Part shown: one piece after another, positions 45,718 through 52,746 of the stretch
How positions within the stretch are numbered: the first letter of the stretch is position 1
Layout of the letters: each line of letters begins with the position of its first letter
Assembly: GCA_024225635.1 (NCBI GenBank)
Contig: JAAEMK010001108.1
Location: 36,988 to 100,987 of the forward strand
Source of the DNA: Desulfobacteraceae bacterium
GTDB lineage: Bacteria; Desulfobacterota; Desulfobacteria; Desulfobacterales; Desulfobacteraceae
Length of the DNA: 64,000 nucleotides
Reading direction: 5' to 3'
Program-made: the position numbers and the translations under genes
The notes under the pieces: generated by a model
Database searches by the model: none
What the model saw: the letters and a program-made list of their open reading frames with translations, nothing else
Told to the model about the DNA's origin: nothing

Positions 45718-46874
45718 TACTTGCCGGTCTCCCCGTATTCCGGATAAAGCGACATCTTCCGGTGCACCTGGCTTGCCCGTTTCAGCAGGGACATTGGAAC
45801 ATCCATGCCAAGTTGTTCGGCCCGGGCCAGATTGATCACAATCTTCTTGGCCACGGGGTCGATGATCGGCATCTTTGCCGGCTGGGCGCCCCCCAGGATA
45901 CGAACCCCCATTAAACCTGCATGGTAGCCCTGTTTCTCCAGGTCCACCGCAACGGTGAGCAGGAATCCCTCGGCCCCCAGAACCTCGGAATAGGAGATCC
46001 CGGGAATCCGGCTGTTCATCAGCAGCCAGCGAACGATCTGTTCCTGTGAAACCGGCTGGCCCCGGGCATTGCGCATGGTATATCCCACGAGAATCGCCAG
46101 GGCGTCCACCTTGTCCTGCTGATCCTGGACAAACGCCTTGAGTTCCTCGAAATCATTGGTGAATAAACGCGCCTGCACGGTCAGGGCGGCCCTGTCCAAT
46201 GCTTCCAGCCCCCCCATGGTTTCGACGATGGCCCGGGCCGTGGTACTGTCATCGGAGATGAGCGCTGCCGTTCGCGCCTTGGGATTTAAGGTTCCCATGA
46301 TCTCAAACCCCGCCAGTACCGGCATTCGTTCCAGGACGCCGGTGATGTTGTGGCCGGGGATCTCCAGGGAGTCCGCCAATGCCCCCGCCCGGGTATAGTC
46401 CGTATCGGCCGGGGAGGCGTTGACACTGCCGAAAACCACGGGAAGGTCTGAATGCAACAGTTCGGCGCCAATGAATTTCGCGGCATTGTCGTCGAACAAC
46501 AGAACCACATCCGGTTTTGTCCGTTTGATTTGAGCAATGATCCCGGGCGTGATCCCGGCCATCTTTTCCGGTGATTTGTTCACGGTCTTGGTGTCCATGT
46601 GGATACGCGTGACCGTGAGGTTCTTGTTTTCAATATGGTTGTTGTCGGCAAATGCCGCTGTCACGCCCCTGTCTTCGGCAATGGTAACCCAGAAATCCGC
46701 TTCATAGCTATAGACGATGGTGACTGCTTTTACCGTTTCGGTGGGCTGGGGGGTATCATTGATATCCGGCTCGGATGCTTCATTCAGGAGGGGAGGGTGT
46801 TCAACGCCGTAGATGACCGCAATTGCCAATATTGATATTGCAATGATTAATCCCCAAAGGCCCTTGGATTTCAT
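45717..46874 (-). CDS. ABC_sub_bind (TrpX-like) periplasmic substrate-binding protein
   Basis: This 385-residue protein has an N-terminal signal or anchor (residues 6-24). It belongs to the ABC_sub_bind group (PF04392 type): VTIVYSYEADFWVTIAEDRG, IKRTKPDVVLLFDDNAAKFI, SDLPVVFGSVNASP and GFEIMGTLNPKARTAALISD are characteristic lines. Relatives bind tryptophan/tyrosine or other small ligands. No permease or ATPase is adjacent; its stop overlaps the kinase start, so it probably serves as the input protein of that kinase. This is inference from gene order. Confidence 0.88.
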   Translation of the reverse strand: MKSKGLWGLIIAISILAIAVIYGVEHPPLLNEASEPDINDTPQPTETVKAVTIVYSYEADFWVTIAEDRGVTAAFADNNHIENKNLTVTRIHMDTKTVNKSPEKMAGITPGIIAQIKRTKPDVVLLFDDNAAKFIGAELLHSDLPVVFGSVNASPADTDYTRAGALADSLEIPGHNITGVLERMPVLAGFEIMGTLNPKARTAALISDDSTTARAIVETMGGLEALDRAALTVQARLFTNDFEELKAFVQDQQDKVDALAILVGYTMRNARGQPVSQEQIVRWLLMNSRIPGISYSEVLGAEGFLLTVAVDLEKQGYHAGLMGVRILGGAQPAKMPIIDPVAKKIVINLARAEQLGMDVPMSLLKRASQVHRKMSLYPEYGETGK

Positions 46875-46939
46875 ATCACACCCCTCCCGGCCAGGATCTC
46901 CTTTTTGGATAAAAATGAGATCGCTGTTTTACATGGCTC

Positions 46940-47242
46940 CTATTTCCTTTTTTTGGGTGGGTCGGGTTTGTAAAAGGGGGCGTAGTCGTTGTACTCGGTG
47001 GTGCCGCCGCCCCTGATGTTGCCCCGGTCCCGGTTGGTTGAATACTGCCAGTTCGCTCCTGTTTTTCTGTCCTGTTTGTGTTTTGCGTAGCCCGGATAGT
47101 CCGCCCTGTTTCCCGGGTGCACCCAGTTGGGGTTGGGAAGGTGCTTCTCTTTTCCGTTATCCTTTGCAAACAGCAGAGGGGAGGGGAAAAGAAGCAGACA
47201 GATCATCAGCAGTAGAGCCCGTTTTAAAAAAAAAATGTACAT
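46940..47242 (-). CDS. Small secreted protein of unknown function
   Basis: This 100-residue protein has a strong signal peptide (about 1-26, LLLMICLLLFPSPLLFAK) and a hydrophilic, Tyr/Asn/Gly/Pro-rich mature part with YPGYAKHKQDRKTGANWQYS and a basic end, KPDPPKKRK. No family recognised. It lies 65 bases upstream of the substrate-binding protein gene on the same strand and could be the first gene of the signalling operon. The ribosome site is weak, so the gene call rests on the signal peptide and intact frame. Confidence 0.6.
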   Translation of the reverse strand: MYIFFLKRALLLMICLLLFPSPLLFAKDNGKEKHLPNPNWVHPGNRADYPGYAKHKQDRKTGANWQYSTNRDRGNIRGGGTTEYNDYAPFYKPDPPKKRK

Positions 47243-47370
47243 GGTTCTGCCATAAAGATTAGGGTTATCGATGGAATCACAGTTTCAAGAATAGACTTAA
47301 TATGGATGAATTGCAAGATTTTGATTTCACCCATAACATTGCCCTCAACCCCGGCTGTGTGTTTATGGGC

Positions 47371-47400
47371 TTGACTAACCCTTTGGGTTCGGCTTATTCT
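47371..47400 (+). promoter_or_regulatory. Candidate acnA promoter
   Basis: TTGACT (47371-47376), 18 bases, TATTCT (47395-47400), about 65 bases ahead of ATG 47465. An AAGGAG ribosome site precedes the start by 12 bases. Confidence 0.55.
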
Positions 47401-47464
47401 TGCTTCGAAATTTCCATCTGGATTCACATTAACCCATGACTAACCTAAGGAGCGGAAAAGAACG

Positions 47465-50083
47465 ATGACATTCCCGGATTGCAGGCAGGAGCTGAAAATA
47501 GGCGAGAACCGTTACACCATGCATGATATCTCAATGCTGGAGAAAGAAGGCATTGCCGATATCAAACGGCTTCCCTTTTCCATCAGGGTGCTGCTTGAAA
47601 ACCTGTTGCGGCACATGGACGGGCCCCTTGTCAAAGAGGAGGATGTCATGGCCGTGGCCAACTGGGGGAAGGGGGGGGCTGCCATGATTCCCTTTCATCC
47701 TGCCAGGGTGCTGATGCAGGATTTTACCGGGGTGCCCGCGGTGGTGGATCTTGCCGTGATGCGGGATGCCGTGGTGGCGGCCGACGGCGATCCCGAAGCC
47801 ATCAATCCCCTGGTGCCGGTGGATCTTGTCATTGACCATTCGGTTCAGGTGGATGTCCATGGGCAAAAGGACGCAGTCAACCTGAATGTGGGAAAAGAGT
47901 ACCAGAGAAACGATGAGCGATACAGGCTCCTGAAGTGGGCCCAGAAGAGTTTTGACAATTTCCGGGTTGTGCCCCCGGGTTCCGGCATCTGCCACCAGGT
48001 CAACCTCGAGCACCTGGCGGACGTGGTACATGTGAATCCCGAAACAGGCGCGGCCTATCCCGACACTCTGGTGGGAACCGACTCCCACACCACCATGATC
48101 AACGGCCTTGGGGTGCTCGGCTGGGGGGTCGGCGGCATCGAGGCCGAGGCCGTCATGCTGGGACAGCCCTATTTCATGACCCTTCCCGAGGTGGTGGGGG
48201 TGAAGCTTGTCGGAACCCTTAACACCGGAGTGACCGCCACCGACCTGGTTCTCCATGTGACCCAGACCCTGAGGGCTGAGAATGTGGTGGAGAAGTTCGT
48301 GGAGTTCACAGGGCCCGGCATGGCCAACCTCTCCCTCACGGACAGGGCCACCCTGGCCAACATGGCGCCCGAATACGGCGCCACCATGGGATTCTTCCCC
48401 GTGGACCGGAAGACCATCGACTACCTCAAGCTCACCAACAGGCACCAGAGTGCGGAAACGGCCGAGGCGTTCTGCCGCAACTCCCAGCTCTTCGCAACCG
48501 GGGAGGAGGCCATCGACTTCACCCGGCTGGTTACCATCGATCTTTCAACGGTGGAGCCTTCCATTGCAGGCCCTTTGCAGCCCAAGGACAGGATCTCCCT
48601 TTCAAAGGTCAGGGAGAGCCTTGGCGGCAAGACCGCTTCCGCGCCCGGCAAACAGGAGGGTGACAGGGAACTGACCGACCACGGTATCGTCATTGCCGCC
48701 ATCACCTCCTGCACCAACACCTCCAACCCCTACGTGATGCTGGGGGCGGGCCTTGTCGCGAAACGTGCCGTTGAAAAGGGGCTGAAGATTCCCTCTTTTG
48801 TCAAGACCTCCCTTTCCCCCGGTTCCCGGGTGGTGCTGGATTACCTCGAGGATGCCGGTCTCATGCCCTCTTTTGAGGCCCTGGGATTTCATGTCGCGGG
48901 ATTCGGCTGCATGACCTGCATCGGAAACTCCGGTCCCCTGGCGCCCGAGGTTGAAACGGCGATCCGGGAGAAGGATCTCAATGTCGCTTCCGTGCTGTCC
49001 GGCAACCGGAACTTTGAGGCCAGGATTCACCAGAGCATCCGCTCCAACTACCTGATGTCGCCCATGCTGGTGGTGGTCTATGCCCTTGCCGGTACCTTGG
49101 ACATCGACCTTGAATCAGAGCCGCTGGGCCACACCCCGGAAGGGAAGCCCGTGTTCATGGCCGACATCTGGCCCGGCACCGAAGAGATCGAGGCCCTGGT
49201 CGCCAACCATGTGAAAGAAGAATTTTTCGGGAACCAGTACGCCAACGTCTTTGCCGGAGATCAATTGTGGCAGGAGCTTTCCGTGGAAGAGAGCAAGACC
49301 TTTCCCTGGGATTCCGATTCCCTGTACATCCGGAAGCCGCCGTTCTTTGACGGGTTTACCCGGGAGTTGCCCCAGCTGGGCGATCTTATGGACGCAAGGG
49401 CTCTCCTGGTCCTGGGGAATTCCGTGACAACGGATCACATCTCTCCCGCCGGGGCCATTCCCGAAGACTATCCCGGCGGGCGTTACCTTATAGAGAACGG
49501 TGTAAAACCGGAAGCGTTCAACTCCTACGGGTCCAGAAGAGGAAACCACGAGGTGATGATGCGGGGCACCTTTGGCAACATCCGCATCCGGAACCGCCTG
49601 GTGGACGACCAGGGAAGCTATACCCTCATATTTCCGGAAAAGGAGAGGGCGTTTGTGTATGACGCGGCCATGGCCTACCAGGACAGGCGAGTGCCCCTGG
49701 TGGTGCTGGGCGGCAGGGAGTACGGCACCGGTTCCTCCAGGGACTGGGCTGCCAAGGGAACCACGTTGCTGGGGGTCAAGGCGGTGATCTGCGAATCCTT
49801 TGAGCGGATACACAGGAGCAACCTCGTGGGCATGGGCGTGCTTCCCCTGGTGCTCAAGGAGGGTTCCTTTGAAGCCCTGGGCCTCGACGGGTCCGAGCAG
49901 TTCGAGATCCGGGAGCTCGACAAGATGGCCCCCAAGGGCGAGCTTCATGTCCGGGCGGTCAAGGAGGACGGCACCGAGGTGGCGTTTGATGTGATCTCAC
50001 GCCTCGACACCGATGTGGAGCTTGGCTATTACAGGAACGGCGGCATACTCCAGTATGTCCTGCGCCAGATAATCGGCGCTTAG
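47465..50083 (+). CDS. acnA: Aconitate hydratase A
   Basis: This 872-residue enzyme interconverts citrate and isocitrate in the TCA cycle. The AcnA/IRP order of blocks is complete: VLLENLLRH, DHSVQVDVHG near 122, GTDSHTTMINGLGVLGWGVG near 205, the cluster ligands in SCTNTSNPYVMLGAGL near 415 and GCMTCIGNSGPL near 481, then the swivel domain with GRYLIENGVKPEAFNSYGSR and GGREYGTGSSRDWAAKGTTL. Length is typical. It is monocistronic, bounded by a promoter and the family B repeats. In a sulfate reducer it may serve acetate oxidation or glutamate synthesis. Confidence 0.97.
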   Translation: MTFPDCRQELKIGENRYTMHDISMLEKEGIADIKRLPFSIRVLLENLLRHMDGPLVKEEDVMAVANWGKGGAAMIPFHPARVLMQDFTGVPAVVDLAVMRDAVVAADGDPEAINPLVPVDLVIDHSVQVDVHGQKDAVNLNVGKEYQRNDERYRLLKWAQKSFDNFRVVPPGSGICHQVNLEHLADVVHVNPETGAAYPDTLVGTDSHTTMINGLGVLGWGVGGIEAEAVMLGQPYFMTLPEVVGVKLVGTLNTGVTATDLVLHVTQTLRAENVVEKFVEFTGPGMANLSLTDRATLANMAPEYGATMGFFPVDRKTIDYLKLTNRHQSAETAEAFCRNSQLFATGEEAIDFTRLVTIDLSTVEPSIAGPLQPKDRISLSKVRESLGGKTASAPGKQEGDRELTDHGIVIAAITSCTNTSNPYVMLGAGLVAKRAVEKGLKIPSFVKTSLSPGSRVVLDYLEDAGLMPSFEALGFHVAGFGCMTCIGNSGPLAPEVETAIREKDLNVASVLSGNRNFEARIHQSIRSNYLMSPMLVVVYALAGTLDIDLESEPLGHTPEGKPVFMADIWPGTEEIEALVANHVKEEFFGNQYANVFAGDQLWQELSVEESKTFPWDSDSLYIRKPPFFDGFTRELPQLGDLMDARALLVLGNSVTTDHISPAGAIPEDYPGGRYLIENGVKPEAFNSYGSRRGNHEVMMRGTFGNIRIRNRLVDDQGSYTLIFPEKERAFVYDAAMAYQDRRVPLVVLGGREYGTGSSRDWAAKGTTLLGVKAVICESFERIHRSNLVGMGVLPLVLKEGSFEALGLDGSEQFEIRELDKMAPKGELHVRAVKEDGTEVAFDVISRLDTDVELGYYRNGGILQYVLRQIIGA

Positions 50084-50095
50084 CCATGCATTAGA

Positions 50096-50181
50096 GGGGA
50101 CAAATGGGGACAGATTTCAAATCTGTCCCCTGATTGGACGGGGACAGATTTTTAAATCTGTCCCCTACCAAATCTGCCCCC
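50096..50181. repeat. Family B REP-like palindromes (downstream of acnA)
   Basis: Two near-perfect palindromes, each made of GGGGACAGATTT and its complement AAATCTGTCCCC, lie at 50106-50130 (1-base loop) and 50140-50165 (TT loop). A short GGGGACAAAT fragment lies at 50096-50105 and a half-copy AAATCTGCCCCC at 50170-50181. They fill the whole gap between acnA and the thioesterase gene and could terminate or stabilise acnA mRNA. Confidence 0.88.
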
Positions 50182-50203
50182 TATACGAGATACAGAGGGT
50201 GTT

Positions 50204-50596
50204 ATGGAGTCAAAGGTTTATCATTTTCCGGTGCGGGTTTATTATGAAGATACGGATCATTCCGGTGTCGTTTACCATGCAAATTATTTGAAATATTTTG
50301 AACGGGCCAGGGAAGAGGTGATCGGGAGCGAAAAACTGGCCGCCATGTGGAAGGAGGATAAAATCGGGTTTGCCGTTTATAAACTCGATATCCATTACAA
50401 CGAGGGGGCGGAGTTTGGCGATTTGCTGGATATCAGAACCTCATTTAAAAAGGATGGGGATTACCGGGTTGTCTGGCGACAGGAAGCCTGGAGAAAAGAT
50501 GGCAAAAAAGCAGCTGTTACAGCCAATATTCAGCTTGTGTGTGTGACCCGTGACAAGAAACTTGTCAAAATTCCGGATTTAAGGGGACAGATTTGA
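50204..50596 (+). CDS. YbgC/FadM-type acyl-CoA thioesterase (hot-dog fold)
   Basis: This 130-residue protein matches the YbgC/4-hydroxybenzoyl-CoA thioesterase family: the N-terminal YYEDTDHSGVVYHANYLKYF contains the catalytic Asp and active-site helix, then FERAREEVIG and the IHYNEGAEFGDLLDIRT strand region. In Gram-negative bacteria ybgC often accompanies tol-pal, but here it is alone between repeats. Ribosome site GAGGG at 50195-50199. The last residues (LRGQI) and the TGA stop lie inside a family B palindrome starting at 50583, so the C-terminus was fixed by the repeat. Confidence 0.9.
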   Translation: MESKVYHFPVRVYYEDTDHSGVVYHANYLKYFERAREEVIGSEKLAAMWKEDKIGFAVYKLDIHYNEGAEFGDLLDIRTSFKKDGDYRVVWRQEAWRKDGKKAAVTANIQLVCVTRDKKLVKIPDLRGQI

Positions 50597-50723
50597 AATC
50601 TGTCCCCGTCGATCAATTTAAACTCTGTCCCAAAGTCATGGGGACAGATTTTTAAATCTGTCCCCGTTGATCACTGTCGACCCCGTCAATCATGTCCCCG
50701 TTGATCGATTAAATCTGTCCCCG
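50583..50723. repeat. Family B REP-like palindrome cluster
   Basis: Complete palindromes at 50583-50607 (it contains the thioesterase stop at 50594-50596) and 50640-50665, a degenerate copy at 50616-50631, and CCCCGT/GTCCCC fragments with a half-copy AAATCTGTCCCC at 50711-50722. GTTGATC-type spacers recur between copies. Confidence 0.85.
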
Positions 50724-50745
50724 GCAGTGAGAATAGGCACCCCTC

Positions 50746-52536
50746 CTAAAGCAAGTTTATTGAAAGCTCCGTTCCCTCATAATGGCCGTCCGGCAATTGC
50801 AGGGGAATCGAGTACGCCGGATCGGTTAAACTTTTGTATACGGCCGGATCATTTTGCTCCACCTTTTCCCGTGTATTGAGTTTCCACTCTTGCTGAATCT
50901 CCTCAAGCCGTCCGTCATAGTCCTGTGCCCCGGCGATCGAGGTCAGCGCCCAGTAGGTATATTCGGTGACCTGGCAACTGTAATCGCATGTTTCATCATC
51001 GTAGGCGTACCAGGCTCCGGCAGGATACTGATCCGGGATTGTTTCAAAAAATCCTCCCCTGGCAATGTCCATTGCATCAGCAATATCACTGCCCCCGGAC
51101 TCTCCGAAAACATCGGGGTAGACATTGGCGTATCCCACATGGGTAATAAGGTGAAGCACCTCTTCAAGGGATGCATCAAACCCGTTTGCTCCCGACCCTT
51201 CCGGATGTGTCTCGGTAGCGTACAGGTCCTGGCCGTTCTCCGGGAAATCCTCTTCACCGGAGAAGATCGTGCCCGGTTCATTTTCATTCTCAAACATCAT
51301 CAGAACCGCCTTTTCACGGACCAGTGCATCTACCACATCGATATTGTCCGGTACTCCGTCTTCATCATTATCCAGATAACCGGCCATAATTTTTGCAGCA
51401 TGGAGGAGTTTAGCATCCGAAACGCCTGCCGTGGCTTTTACGGGCACTCCAAAAACCGTTACCTGTTTTGTGAATCCCTTGGAAGAGGGGACGGAATTGT
51501 CTGAAACAGGTTTTGGAGACCACCTGGGTTCATAGGCATAGAGGTCTGAAAGTATAATGTATGGGTTTGTGACAGCCGCATCATCATTGTTGTAAACAAC
51601 ACTCGCCAATCCGGCTTTCCTGCTTTCATCCTCGGTCTCAAACAGAACATAGTTTCCGTCAGGGGAGATGGAGGCCGAACCTGCACTTTCGTTCAGGCCA
51701 TCAATCCTGAGTTTTCTTTCACCACCGGTTTCTATCTCAATAACCGAAAAACCAAATGTTACAATGTGTTTGCCGTCAGCCATCCAGCGCGGCATGGAAT
51801 CATCTTTTGTGATTTGCTGATTCTCCGAACCGTCTGCCTTGATGATCCAGACCGATTCCGTTTCATCATCCGTATCATACCCCGCTGTCCTGCTATAGGC
51901 GAGAAAGGGGAGGGATTGATCCTGTGACGGCGCCCAGCAGGGTTGCTCAAACCATAGATGCCCTGCCCGGGGTGCGGAGAGCAGTACATCAAGATCGTCC
52001 ATTGTGACAAGCTCATTGGCCTCCAGGGCTTCTTCCAGGGTGCCCATTTCCAGAAGATAAAGATCCGCGCTGAATTCCGATAGCTCCTCGGCCCCGGTGG
52101 AATCACCGGACATCACCCCCAGGGCAATCCGGGTGTTATCGGCGGAAACCGATACGGAACGGACTTCGCGCCCCAGGTTTGTTAATTGCTTCGGAGGTTT
52201 CTTGCCGTTCACATTTACCCGGTAAAGCTCGAAAGCACCTTCATGGGCCGTACTTGTATAGTAAATGTAATGTGCCCCAGGCCCCCATTCCGGATATACA
52301 TCGTCTCCGTCGGTATCCGGTGTGAGGTTTTTTGCTCCGCTTCCGTCGGGATTCATGATCCAGATGTCCGAGTTGTTTTCCACATCATTGTTATGGGGAG
52401 ACGCAAAAACGATTTTATAGCCCTTAAGGTCGTTCATTACTTTTTCTTTCAGGGTAACTGACGTTCCCGAGCTGTTATCACTGCTATTGCACGCTGAAAG
52501 AATCATTATCAATAATCCTGCAACTATTTTTTTCAT
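50746..52536 (-). CDS. Lipoprotein with TolB-like propeller and a His-rich protease-like C-terminal domain
   Basis: The protein has 596 residues. The start ATG 52536 follows GGAGG and gives a lipoprotein signal with lipobox LSAC (Cys about 15). The first 340 residues hold propeller-type repeats (WIMNPDGSGAKNLTPDTDGD, WGPGAHYIYYTS, WIIKADGSENQQITKDD, SISPDGNYVLFETED). A Ca-binding-like DNDEDGVPDN follows near 405. The last 190 residues include ASLEEVLHLITHVGYANVYP, whose Glu-Glu and two His could be metal ligands, although no standard HExxH is seen. Function unknown; a surface metallo-enzyme or binding protein is possible. It lies between repeats on both sides. Confidence 0.8.
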   Translation of the reverse strand: MKKIVAGLLIMILSACNSSDNSSGTSVTLKEKVMNDLKGYKIVFASPHNNDVENNSDIWIMNPDGSGAKNLTPDTDGDDVYPEWGPGAHYIYYTSTAHEGAFELYRVNVNGKKPPKQLTNLGREVRSVSVSADNTRIALGVMSGDSTGAEELSEFSADLYLLEMGTLEEALEANELVTMDDLDVLLSAPRAGHLWFEQPCWAPSQDQSLPFLAYSRTAGYDTDDETESVWIIKADGSENQQITKDDSMPRWMADGKHIVTFGFSVIEIETGGERKLRIDGLNESAGSASISPDGNYVLFETEDESRKAGLASVVYNNDDAAVTNPYIILSDLYAYEPRWSPKPVSDNSVPSSKGFTKQVTVFGVPVKATAGVSDAKLLHAAKIMAGYLDNDEDGVPDNIDVVDALVREKAVLMMFENENEPGTIFSGEEDFPENGQDLYATETHPEGSGANGFDASLEEVLHLITHVGYANVYPDVFGESGGSDIADAMDIARGGFFETIPDQYPAGAWYAYDDETCDYSCQVTEYTYWALTSIAGAQDYDGRLEEIQQEWKLNTREKVEQNDPAVYKSLTDPAYSIPLQLPDGHYEGTELSINLL

Positions 52537-52642
52537 TTGTCCTCCAGTTTTTGTTTCCGGTATGCGTGTGACACACATCAGGTAAGGTGTCCCAAAAAAT
52601 TCCACAGTACAGGATGAAAGGTTACGGGAAGATTATGGAATC

Positions 52643-52696
52643 ACTTAAGGGGACAGATTTTTAAATTTGTCCCCTAAGTTGTATAAATCTGTCCCC
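52643..52696. repeat. Family B REP-like palindrome (upstream of the Cache kinase)
   Basis: GGGGACAGATTT (52649-52660) pairs with AAATTTGTCCCC (52663-52674) with one mismatch, extended by ACTTA/TAAGT flanks. A half-copy AAATCTGTCCCC follows at 52685-52696. It separates the divergent lipoprotein and kinase genes, so it probably does not act as a shared terminator. Confidence 0.82.
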
Positions 52697-52746
52697 GATA
52701 CTTGCTGATACTTGACAAAACAGGGGTATGCCAATAGATAAAAGGG

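Noticed and set aside
50096-50723. CRISPR-like array
   Set aside because: Repeats are self-complementary, irregularly spaced and partly degenerate; spacers are short and similar, and no cas genes are present.
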